Shown in pieces: positions 1 to 5,988 of a DNA stretch of 6,218 nucleotides. Source of the stretch: Candidatus Poseidoniales archaeon (GTDB lineage: Archaea > Thermoplasmatota > Poseidoniia > Poseidoniales > Poseidoniaceae); assembly GCA_003602665.1 (NCBI GenBank), contig QQSG01000143.1:28844-35061 (forward strand). The letters are read 5' to 3'. The notes beneath the pieces were generated by a model. It ran no database searches. It was not told the DNA's origin and was given only the letters and a program-made list of their open reading frames with translations. Position 1 is the stretch's first letter. Each line of letters starts with the position of its first letter. The position numbers and the translations under genes were made by a program.

Positions 1-1319
1 CCGTCTGAATCATCCCATTGAGTGCCATCAGACGGGAATGCATCAACGATTCCATCGCCTTGATCGGTCGTGTTGTACCCATCATTGTCTTCATCTATGT
101 CTGCAAACCAGTAGTAGACGCCTTCGTCGTTTCTGCCATGAGCAGTAACGATTCGTGTGTTGTCTGGACTCCAAGATACGCCATAAATGGTTCCGCAGTT
201 GTTGTTGTTACCGGAGGAACATGATCCTGGGCGGGGTCCGCTAACGGAATCTACTTGATTACCAGTATCAACTTGATACACGTAGGCAGTGTTGCCGTCG
301 GTTTGGTACCAATACATTCCTACAGCAACTTGGGTACTGTCAGACGAGAAATCGACAGAAGCACAAGATGTGGATGTGGTTTTTTGCCAAATTCTTGTCC
401 ATGAAGAACCAGTGAATTGGTACATGTCAACACTTGCTGAACTTCCTTCCCATCCACCACACATGATGATGTAGTTTCCATCAGGAGACCAAGCGATGGC
501 GTTTACTGCGTCAGAAGGATCTGAAATGCTCCATGCAGTAGCAGACGTTGTTACATTGACGACAAAGAAATCCCCATTCGCAGCAGCGGCAACATGTCTT
601 CCATCAGGCGAGAAGGCGACGTCATAGAACCGGTCTTCACCGTTTGGATTCAAGTTACCAAATTCAGTACCGTCAGCGGTGTTGATAAGGGTGATTTCAC
701 CGTTCGTACCGCCGTTTCCTGATCGTCCGATGGCAACAGCCATCAATGAACTGTCGGGTGAAAAGTCGATTGAGTTCACCTGGTCGCCACCTCCAACATC
801 GACGCTGATTACCCCGTGGACAGAGGTTAAGTTGCTTGCATAATACATATTGATGGTGTCATCATTGATGGCTGCAGCTACATATTGACCATCTGGGGAC
901 CATGCAACGCCGTTGACATCACTGCCAGCATTTGCAGACCGGAGATTGATGTGGGTTGAAACATTCCAGATACGAAGAAACCCGTCTTCTGATCCCGTAA
1001 CAATCATCTCACCATCTGGTGAGAAATCAACAGCGTAGTAATCACTGCTTGACGTTGTTGTAAATTCATTTTGGAAATTTGGATTTCCAATCGCCCATCC
1101 GTCATTGAAATCTGAAGTCCCATCATTGTCTCTGTCTGGGCAACCATCTCGGTCGACAGTTGAGGTTCCGGATGACCATGGGCAGTCATCAAGAGAATCT
1201 TCGACACCATCGCCATCACTGTCCGCAGCATTCGTTGCGAACGGGAGAAAAACTACGAGGACCATTAGTGCGACTAGAGTCAATCCACGCCGGCTCGCTT
1301 GCGTTGAGTCAGAAGCCAT
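1..1319 (-). CDS. Secreted seven-bladed WD40-like beta-propeller protein with thrombospondin type 3 repeats (3' end missing)
   Basis: The frame is open from the ATG at 1319-1317 to the window edge (439 full codons), so the C-terminus lies outside. Residues 1-31 form a Sec-type signal peptide: RR at 10-11, a hydrophobic core at 12-29, and likely cleavage after ATNA. Residues 33-73 are Asp-rich, Cys-containing thrombospondin type 3 repeats, probably calcium-binding. Seven propeller blades follow, each marked by an [VI]-x-[FW]-S-P-D-G-like turn at about 97, 138, 184, 234, 275, 322 and 381; the first ends in a classic RIW. C367 and C375, flanking an Asn run, could form a disulfide. From about residue 408 another Asp-rich Ca-binding segment begins (DIDEDNDGY, then DAFPSDGTQW), so the protein continues with more such repeats. 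It is probably exported and cell-surface attached. Ligand and function are unknown. The start is supported by the signal peptide directly after it. Fold is fairly certain, function is not. Confidence 0.88.
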   Translation of the reverse strand, partial: MASDSTQASRRGLTLVALMVLVVFLPFATNAADSDGDGVEDSLDDCPWSSGTSTVDRDGCPDRDNDGTSDFNDGWAIGNPNFQNEFTTTSSSDYYAVDFSPDGEMIVTGSEDGFLRIWNVSTHINLRSANAGSDVNGVAWSPDGQYVAAAINDDTINMYYASNLTSVHGVISVDVGGGDQVNSIDFSPDSSLMAVAIGRSGNGGTNGEITLINTADGTEFGNLNPNGEDRFYDVAFSPDGRHVAAAANGDFFVVNVTTSATAWSISDPSDAVNAIAWSPDGNYIIMCGGWEGSSASVDMYQFTGSSWTRIWQKTTSTSCASVDFSSDSTQVAVGMYWYQTDGNTAYVYQVDTGNQVDSVSGPRPGSCSSGNNNNCGTIYGVSWSPDNTRIVTAHGRNDEGVYYWFADIDEDNDGYNTTDQGDGIVDAFPSDGTQWDDSD

Positions 1320-1405
1320 AGTTACCCCTGCGATATCTCTTATTAGGCGTTGTGGTGTTTATGTTCGTACAGTTCTGGTCAAAAGAGGGGAACGCTTGAA
1401 CGTGA
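1320..1405. promoter_or_regulatory. Divergent intergenic region between propeller gene and STAND ATPase gene
   Basis: These 86 bp separate two divergent starts. On the minus strand, TAATAA (1345-1340) sits about 24 bp before the propeller ATG, the spacing expected for an archaeal TATA box driving a leaderless or near-leaderless transcript. The same strand also carries AGGGGT close to the ATG, which could act as a weak ribosome-binding site. On the plus strand the signals are poorer. TTTATG near 1359-1364 is about 45 bp before the ATG at 1406, and GAGGGG (1385-1390) is too far from the ATG for a normal Shine-Dalgarno. Promoter assignments here are inference. Confidence 0.4.
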
Positions 1406-2974
1406 ATGGCCCTACAGACCAGCATGGCCGAAGGGTTGCCAAAGGTGAACGTCGCGGTATTAGACCGCGTATTGTTGCATCTGCTTCAACACGACCATCT
1501 TGCAGACCGCTTCATGGTCACCGCAGCCGTTACACGACCTGGGATTGCTGAAGCCTGCGCTCAGCACCCACCCAACGTGAGCCGTACAATGCGCAATTTA
1601 GTTCGCGATGGATTGGTTAGTGAGCATACTCGTTCGATTCAAAACGACGACCGTCGACAGAAGACATGGCAACTAACTGATAGCGGTAGAGAAGAAGCCA
1701 AAGCAAAGACAAATGATCTTGGTGATACAAAGATTCTGATGCGAAATAAGGACGGAGAATTGCTTGAAATTTCTGCTAAAGAAGCGCCGCAGCGTCTTGC
1801 ATCTGACATGTCGCTTCTGCAAGTTCTTCTTCATGCTCAACACGAAGGTGTCCTTACTTGGGGCGATATCCGATTTGGTTTGATTCGAAAACAAGATGAT
1901 GAGGACGTTGTACCTCCTCCTGGTCGATTACAACCCCTTGCAGGTGTTCATGCAACGTATCACACAAAGGCTCCATCGACTCGTAAAGTAAGAGGGCGAG
2001 ATGCTGAATTGCAGCGTTTATCCGAGTGGTTTGATGGTCGTTCAGCCTGTGCTGTCGTTACTGGAATCGCTGGAATTGGTAAATCGACATTGGTTGCTGA
2101 GTGGCTTTCAGGAAAAGAAGAAGCACAATCCAATCTCTCTGTTTGTTGGTATCCGTGTCAACCTTGGGACAGAGAAGTTGGTCTTGCAGTTAGTCTTCTG
2201 CACCGATTTGGTATCGATGAAAAACATGACCCATACAATCTCATTGAAACCTTACCATTACGACCGGGAGCTCCTCTCGATGTTGATACATGGCGACGAC
2301 GCCTCTTGGCCTATTTGACCGATGCATATACTGTTCGAGAACGCTTCTCAATCGCACCTGGAGGCCCCCCGCCATACTGGCTCATTGTTCTGGATGACGT
2401 TCATCACATTGCAGCTGAATCGAAGGATCTCCTTGGAGCACTGTTGCAAATCTCTCAAAAGACACCTCTTCGTTTCCTTTTGATTTCACGAACTTCACTC
2501 AATGTCTATGATCGACGCGATGTTCACACGAGAGACATCGTCGAAGAGATTCCACTCGCAGGTCTTTCGTTGAATGAAACCTCATCTTGGTTGGAGGAAT
2601 TAGAACTGGATGAAATCGATGCAAAGGATGTGCATAAGCGAACTGGAGGCCATCCTCTTGCTATTGAAATGCTTGAGATGTATGGGAAACCGACGCATGA
2701 TGATTGGTTACGTTTCCTCGAAGAAGAGATTCTTGTTCCACTGCCAGAAAAAGAACGGGAACTTCTTGCAACTCTTTCGCAGGCGAGTGAACCGATTCCG
2801 TGGAAGAAACTCGCTGACAGTCTTTCATGGGAAGGTGGACCGCCTCAAAATCTGATTGAGCACGGATTGCTCATGGAACTCGACAAAGGAATGTGGTTGC
2901 ATGAAGCACTACGAGAACGCTTGTCCCGAGAAGTTGGATCCGCTGAAAAGAAGCGGAAAAACCGATTAAAGTAA
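1406..2974 (+). CDS. Winged-helix / STAND-type P-loop ATPase, probable transcriptional regulator
   Basis: 522 residues. Residues ~17-99 form a MarR-like winged helix-turn-helix: a DRVLLHLL helix, the GIAEA..HPPNVSRTMRNLVRDGLV recognition region at 47-71, and a wing ending DDRRQKTWQLTDSG (81-94). A linker domain follows (~108-160). The NTPase core starts with a VRGRDAEL box (195-202). Walker A is GIAGIGKST (220-228, K226), Walker B is WLIVLDDVHH (325-334, D330/D331), a sensor-like strand is RFLLISR (356-362), and the GGHPLAI motif (414-420) matches the GxP signature of STAND/NB-ARC ATPases. Residues ~440-510 resemble a second winged helix, and the tail is basic (KKRKNR). STAND proteins act as nucleotide-driven switches and usually end in TPR, WD40 or LRR sensors; none is present here. 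An alternative in-frame ATG at 1424 would remove six residues. Neither start has a good Shine-Dalgarno. Target genes are unknown, and a role in signalling or defence is also possible. Confidence 0.85.
   Translation: MALQTSMAEGLPKVNVAVLDRVLLHLLQHDHLADRFMVTAAVTRPGIAEACAQHPPNVSRTMRNLVRDGLVSEHTRSIQNDDRRQKTWQLTDSGREEAKAKTNDLGDTKILMRNKDGELLEISAKEAPQRLASDMSLLQVLLHAQHEGVLTWGDIRFGLIRKQDDEDVVPPPGRLQPLAGVHATYHTKAPSTRKVRGRDAELQRLSEWFDGRSACAVVTGIAGIGKSTLVAEWLSGKEEAQSNLSVCWYPCQPWDREVGLAVSLLHRFGIDEKHDPYNLIETLPLRPGAPLDVDTWRRRLLAYLTDAYTVRERFSIAPGGPPPYWLIVLDDVHHIAAESKDLLGALLQISQKTPLRFLLISRTSLNVYDRRDVHTRDIVEEIPLAGLSLNETSSWLEELELDEIDAKDVHKRTGGHPLAIEMLEMYGKPTHDDWLRFLEEEILVPLPEKERELLATLSQASEPIPWKKLADSLSWEGGPPQNLIEHGLLMELDKGMWLHEALRERLSREVGSAEKKRKNRLK
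2946..2961 (-). terminator. Possible U-rich termination tract for the thioredoxin gene
   Basis: Read on the minus strand just past the thioredoxin stop, the sequence is T-rich: CTTT, then TTTTT (2961-2957), then TCTTTT (2951-2946). Archaeal intrinsic termination uses such T-tracts, so this could end the thioredoxin transcript inside the 3' end of the convergent ATPase gene. A 6-bp inverted repeat (TCCGCT 2939-2944, AGCGGA 2952-2957) lies here too, but the T-tract is on its upstream side for this strand, so it is not a bacterial-style terminator. The tract is also protein-coding (Lys codons on the other strand), which weakens the case. Confidence 0.25.
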
Positions 2975-3304
2975 TCAGAAATCGTCTGCAGTCATGTGGT
3001 TGTCAACCCATGTGGTCAACTTGTCCTTTGACATCATACCGCTTTGCTGGGCAACGAGTTGGCCCTTGTTGAAGAGGAATAGCGCAGGGATTCCACGGAC
3101 ACCGAGGCGTGCTGCATGCATGTTGTTCTTGTCGGTGTCAACCTTTGCTACAAGGAGATCTCGTCCTTCGATAATGTCGTTGAGAAGCGGTGCAATTGCT
3201 TTGCATGGTCCGCACCATTCTGCCCAAAAGTCGACGAGAACCCAATCGTTCCCGCCAATGGTTGCTTCAAACTCTGAATCTGTGACTGCTCTTACTTCGC
3301 CCAT
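2975..3304 (-). CDS. trxA: Thioredoxin
   Basis: 109 residues, the normal length of a single-domain thioredoxin. It is a cytosolic dithiol reductant that keeps protein disulfides reduced and supplies electrons to reductases. The sequence shows the conserved VDFWAEWCGPCK block (24-35) with the redox pair C31/C34 in WCGPC and the buried acid D25. The strand VAKVDTDKN lies at 52-60, and the cis-proline P73 is in GIPALFLF. There is no signal peptide, so it is intracellular. The start at 3304 places the first beta strand (VRAVTDSEF) where the family has it; the next upstream ATG is out of frame. No Shine-Dalgarno is visible. The TGA (2977-2975) abuts the TAA of the convergent ATPase gene with no base between. 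The gene is divergent from the winged-helix gene at 3409, and its reductase partner is not in the window. Confidence 0.95.
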   Translation of the reverse strand: MGEVRAVTDSEFEATIGGNDWVLVDFWAEWCGPCKAIAPLLNDIIEGRDLLVAKVDTDKNNMHAARLGVRGIPALFLFNKGQLVAQQSGMMSKDKLTTWVDNHMTADDF

Positions 3305-3348
3305 GGTTGCCGGTCGAGCGAGGTGTCAAGAACCTTTGCCGTGAAAAT

Positions 3349-3375
3349 CATGGGGGCCCATGGACGTCCCATATG
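3349..3375. promoter_or_regulatory. Cluster of short palindromes in the thioredoxin / winged-helix divergent promoter (possible operator)
   Basis: The 104 bp between the two divergent starts contains three adjacent dyads: CATGGG-GG-CCCATG (3349-3362), GGACGTCC (3362-3369) and CATATG (3370-3375). CCCAT also recurs as a direct repeat at 3357 and 3368, 11 bp apart, close to one helical turn. The group sits between the thioredoxin start and the TATA-like box of the rightward gene, where a regulator could affect either promoter. The dyads are seen directly; their role as a protein-binding site is inference. Confidence 0.35.
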
Positions 3376-3379
3376 TGAT

Positions 3380-3387
3380 TGATATAC
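3380..3387 (+). promoter_or_regulatory. TATA-like box of the rightward winged-helix / GlmU-like / GlmM cluster
   Basis: TGATATAC is centred about 25 bp upstream of the ATG at 3409. That is the spacing expected when archaeal transcription starts at or next to the start codon (leaderless mRNA). No Shine-Dalgarno precedes this ATG, which fits. The reverse strand here (GTATATCA) is also TATA-like and might serve thioredoxin with a roughly 50 nt leader. Confidence 0.5.
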
Positions 3388-3408
3388 TGCCGTGACGTAA
3401 TATTATAC

Positions 3409-3669
3409 ATGACAGGATTACGAGGAAAAGGCGTACAGAAGCAGGCGAGGATGGAGCGTTTGAAGAGAGAGATCGAAACATACGTTTCGTCACGACCAGG
3501 ATGTTCAGCAGCAGATATTGTTGCTTATCTTTCCAATGAGCGAAAGATGAGGAATCATGGATTAACAGCTCGAAAAGTTGGTTATTTCATTCCAAGATAC
3601 ATGCGAAGTCAGATCGGCTTCAAGTTAGATGCTGCTACAGGTAAGCGCATCTACCATGCGGCAGTTTGA
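3409..3669 (+). CDS. Small basic winged-helix DNA-binding-like protein, unrecognised family
   Basis: 86 residues, strongly basic. I do not recognise a named family. The predicted layout is a basic N-terminal arm (1-14), helix 1 ERLKREIETYVSSRP (16-30), helix 2 SAADIVAYLSNERKM (33-47), a recognition-like helix TARKVGYFIPRYM (53-65), and a beta-hairpin wing FKLDAATGKRIYHA (71-84). That order is typical of a compact winged helix. The frame extends upstream to a TTG at 3379, but the ATG at 3409 is preferred: it lies about 25 bp after a TATA-like box, while the extra residues (IYCRDVILYM) would overlap the promoter. It is followed after 36 bp by the GlmU-like gene on the same strand with no clear promoter between, so it may lead a three-gene operon and could regulate it or itself. 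That role is inference. Confidence 0.75.
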   Translation: MTGLRGKGVQKQARMERLKREIETYVSSRPGCSAADIVAYLSNERKMRNHGLTARKVGYFIPRYMRSQIGFKLDAATGKRIYHAAV

Positions 3670-3705
3670 CCAAACATTCAACCCTAAGTGACGTTAGCGC
3701 TGTTC

Positions 3706-4386
3706 ATGGAGTGGCCAACTTCGGTAACAACCAGTGCGTTGTTTGCGGATTTCCCTGAATCCGTGTTCAACCTTTCAGGACAACCTGCCTGGGAATTACT
3801 CAACCCAGAAAACCCATCAGGACTCAAACAAATCCTGTCAAACCATCTTGAACAATTGGGATCGAAACATCCTGTTGGTGTCGAATACGTTACCATAGAT
3901 GAGAAAAAAGGGCCAGTTCATGTCGAAGATGGAGCAATCATTGAACCTCATGTTCACCTCATCGGCCCATGCTTAATCCAATCAACAGCTACTGTACGTG
4001 CTCATGCATATGTCCGTGAGAACACGTGGATGATGCAAGGCAGTCTTCTTGGACATTCAAGTGAATCAAAACATTCATTGTTCCTTCCGGGTGCTAAAGC
4101 CCCTCATTTCAACTATGTTGGCGACTCAGTACTCGGTTCAAACGTGAATCTTGGTGCTGGCGTTAAACTCTCCAATCTACGAAATGATGGCGCTACGGTC
4201 GCCATATGGATCGATAATGAGCGTCGTTCAACAGGTATTCGAAAATTTGGAGCAATCCTTGGCGATGAGACTCAATTGGGATGTAACGCTGTAACCAATC
4301 CCGGTACAGTCCTTGGACAACATTGCATGGCTCATCCAAATACGACTGTATCTGGCCTTCATGCTCCATCAAGTGTACTGCGTTGA
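3706..4386 (+). CDS. Left-handed beta-helix acyltransferase, stand-alone GlmU C-terminal-like (probable glucosamine-1-phosphate N-acetyltransferase)
   Basis: 226 residues. After a short N-terminal helical part (1-55), residues ~69-220 consist of hexapeptide-repeat turns of a left-handed beta helix. The key block is KAPHFNYVGDSVLGSNVNLGAG (131-152), which aligns with the GlmU acetyltransferase site. H134 matches the catalytic His (E. coli His363), Y137 matches Tyr366, and N148 lies in the NVNIGAG-like substrate loop. N157 and N160-D161-G162 correspond to the NYDG turn, and KFGAILGD (180-187) follows. The expected reaction is transfer of acetyl from acetyl-CoA to GlcN-1-P in the cytosol. Bifunctional GlmU has an N-terminal uridylyltransferase of about 230 residues, absent here. 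Related proteins are often labelled LpxA-family transferases, so another sugar substrate is possible. An in-frame GTG at 3688 would add six residues; neither start has a Shine-Dalgarno, and ATG is preferred. The neighbouring mutase supports the pathway call. Confidence 0.8.
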   Translation: MEWPTSVTTSALFADFPESVFNLSGQPAWELLNPENPSGLKQILSNHLEQLGSKHPVGVEYVTIDEKKGPVHVEDGAIIEPHVHLIGPCLIQSTATVRAHAYVRENTWMMQGSLLGHSSESKHSLFLPGAKAPHFNYVGDSVLGSNVNLGAGVKLSNLRNDGATVAIWIDNERRSTGIRKFGAILGDETQLGCNAVTNPGTVLGQHCMAHPNTTVSGLHAPSSVLR

Positions 4387-4391
4387 GGTGA
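4385..4391 (+). promoter_or_regulatory. Strong ribosome-binding site of the mutase gene, overlapping the upstream stop codon
   Basis: GAGGTGA matches the archaeal anti-Shine-Dalgarno (GGAGGTGAT) over seven bases and lies four bases before the ATG at 4396. It shares two bases with the TGA stop (4384-4386) of the acyltransferase gene. This fixes the mutase start and suggests translational coupling. It is the only strong Shine-Dalgarno in the window, as expected for an internal operon gene among leaderless ones. Confidence 0.85.
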
Positions 4392-4395
4392 GAAG

Positions 4396-5988
4396 ATGGA
4401 GAATCTCTTCGGAACCGACGGTATTCGTGGACGAGTTGTTCCCGATGAATGCGACGACGAAGAAGCCTTGCAACGGATTGTCGAAGAACGTGAATTAACG
4501 CCACAACTTATGCAACTCCTGGGAGAGGCTCTTGGCCGTACTCTGCCTGAAGACGGAGAAGGCGATACCATTGTCATCGGCTGGGATGAACGACCTGATA
4601 ATCACACACTTGCTTCTTGGCTTACGCTTGGATTTCATGCTTCAAATTGTACAGTCGTTCACATCGGTCTTGCCTCAACCCCAATGTTGCATTATGCCGT
4701 CTTGGAAACGGGTGCCCGTTTGGGATGCATGATCACTGCAAGCCACAATCCTGTTGAAGATTCAGGAATCAAGGTCTTTGATGCGCTTGGACGTAAGTCG
4801 ATGCCTGAGTATGAGCGACTCGTGACCACGGCTGCTTATTCTCTTTCTCAGGAAGATCGTGAAATTGATACTACGGATAGAGAAGCATGGATGCAACCCT
4901 CTTCTCATCATGTCGTTGACCATCCGCAGTGGCTTGAGAAAAGATTAGGACTCGCAGAAGAAGCATTCAATTCATCGCTTGCTTTCCCGAATTCGTTCCT
5001 TCTTGATTCCTCGAAAGGCCATGCTTCGACATGGCTTGCATCATGGCTTAATGGTCGCGGCCTCGATGTGAACGAGGTCAGTCAAGAAGCCGTGGCAATG
5101 AATGCAGGCTGCGGTGCAGGGGAACTTTCACCGGGTCAATCCTGGACATGGAGTGAAGCAAAAACAAGCAATCACTTGCTCGTTCGTTCCGTTGTTTCTC
5201 AAGAAGTAGGTGCCATCGTTGGAGCAGCTCTTGATGGTGATGGAGATCGCTGTCTGCTGCTTCAAGAAACAAACGATGGGATTTGTGTTGTTGATGGCGA
5301 TGATATCGCTGATGCCCTTCTTTCTTCTTTGGATGCTGATTGGATTGTTGCCGCAAGTATTGAATCAAACCTGACGCTTCTTACTTCAGTCCATGAACAA
5401 GAATCGATGAAAGGAATTGAAACTGCAGTGGGTGATCGCTGGCTTTCTCATGCGCTTTCCAAGAATCATCCACTTACAGGCGATACCTATCCAATCATGT
5501 TAGGAATTGAAGACTCAGGTCATCTTGTCTTACCCTCACCTCATCCAAATGGCTCAACATGGAGTTTGGTCGGTGACGGTGCAATGACGTTGATCATGTC
5601 CTTACTTTCAATGCAGCATTCTTCCTCAAGTTCAATGGAAAAAGGGTGGAAGCGACGCGTGAGTGTGACCAATCCAAATCGATGGATGTGGGATGGTAAA
5701 AATCAGTATGCAGATTCTGTAGAATCGATGGCAATAACACATCTCGCCCTTGCTGGAGAGGTGACAAACTGGCAACGAACCGGTCTGGAAGGAGAGCCGA
5801 ATTTGATGCTTATTCGATGTCAATTGAACGGAAACGATGTCAGTCTTGGAATTCGTAACAGCGGGACTCAAGCAAAGACCAGTGTTTCTCTCCGATTTGC
5901 GCAAGCAGATCCTGGGTTTGATGCGATGCTCATGGTGCGTTCAATTCAGAATTTCCTCTTACGAACATTCAACCCAGTGGCTCATTGA
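4396..5988 (+). CDS. glmM: Phosphoglucosamine mutase-type alpha-D-phosphohexomutase
   Basis: 530 residues, cytosolic. All four superfamily signatures are present. The start is LFGTDGIRG (4-12). The phosphoserine loop is TASHNP (114-119, S116 as the phosphorylated nucleophile). The Mg-binding loop is DGDGDR (280-285). The sugar-binding loop is IEDSGH (371-376, usually EESGH), and the phosphate-binding loop is RNSGTQ (487-492, usually RPSGTE). The reaction would be GlcN-6-P to GlcN-1-P via a 1,6-bisphosphate. It is some 70-80 residues longer than typical GlmM (about 450). Extra sequence is visible as an acidic insert after the first motif (VPDECDDEEALQRIVEERE, 15-33), in the 150-190 and 230-262 regions, and as a Ser run at 409-413. 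The choice of GlcN over mannose or glucose rests mainly on the GTDGIRG start and the adjacent GlmU-like gene, so phosphomannomutase activity cannot be excluded. The start is set by the strong ribosome-binding site. Confidence 0.85.
   Translation: MENLFGTDGIRGRVVPDECDDEEALQRIVEERELTPQLMQLLGEALGRTLPEDGEGDTIVIGWDERPDNHTLASWLTLGFHASNCTVVHIGLASTPMLHYAVLETGARLGCMITASHNPVEDSGIKVFDALGRKSMPEYERLVTTAAYSLSQEDREIDTTDREAWMQPSSHHVVDHPQWLEKRLGLAEEAFNSSLAFPNSFLLDSSKGHASTWLASWLNGRGLDVNEVSQEAVAMNAGCGAGELSPGQSWTWSEAKTSNHLLVRSVVSQEVGAIVGAALDGDGDRCLLLQETNDGICVVDGDDIADALLSSLDADWIVAASIESNLTLLTSVHEQESMKGIETAVGDRWLSHALSKNHPLTGDTYPIMLGIEDSGHLVLPSPHPNGSTWSLVGDGAMTLIMSLLSMQHSSSSSMEKGWKRRVSVTNPNRWMWDGKNQYADSVESMAITHLALAGEVTNWQRTGLEGEPNLMLIRCQLNGNDVSLGIRNSGTQAKTSVSLRFAQADPGFDAMLMVRSIQNFLLRTFNPVAH

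Noticed and set aside
219..260. Low-complexity GTTGTTGTTGTT-type run suggestive of a microsatellite
   Set aside because: On the coding strand it simply encodes four Asn codons (residues 371-374) between two Cys in the propeller protein.
1105..1551. Plus-strand open frame of 148 codons overlapping the propeller gene 5' end
   Set aside because: It is antisense to the signal peptide and TSP3 region and runs across the intergenic region into the ATPase start. Its translation is Arg/Ser-rich with no domain, whereas the opposing frames have clear protein motifs.
2939..2957. Perfect 6-bp inverted repeat TCCGCT-N7-AGCGGA followed by AAAAA on the plus strand
   Set aside because: For plus-strand transcription there is no T-run after the stem, and for the minus strand the T-run precedes it, so it does not form a bacterial-type terminator. 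It is within the ATPase coding sequence.
2993..3020. Near-direct repeat CATGTGGTTGTCAAC / CATGTGGTCAAC
   Set aside because: It falls inside the thioredoxin C-terminal coding region, has two copies in different reading phases and differs by a 3-base indel; it is best explained as chance within coding sequence.
3379..3408. TTG-initiated 10-codon N-terminal extension of the small winged-helix gene
   Set aside because: It would place the start inside the TATA-like box and adds residues unlike the basic arm; the ATG at 3409 has the correct spacing for a leaderless start.
4193..4504. Minus-strand open frame of 103 codons, Arg/His-rich
   Set aside because: It lies opposite the conserved acyltransferase C-terminus and mutase N-terminus and shows no recognisable motif, so it is a shadow frame.
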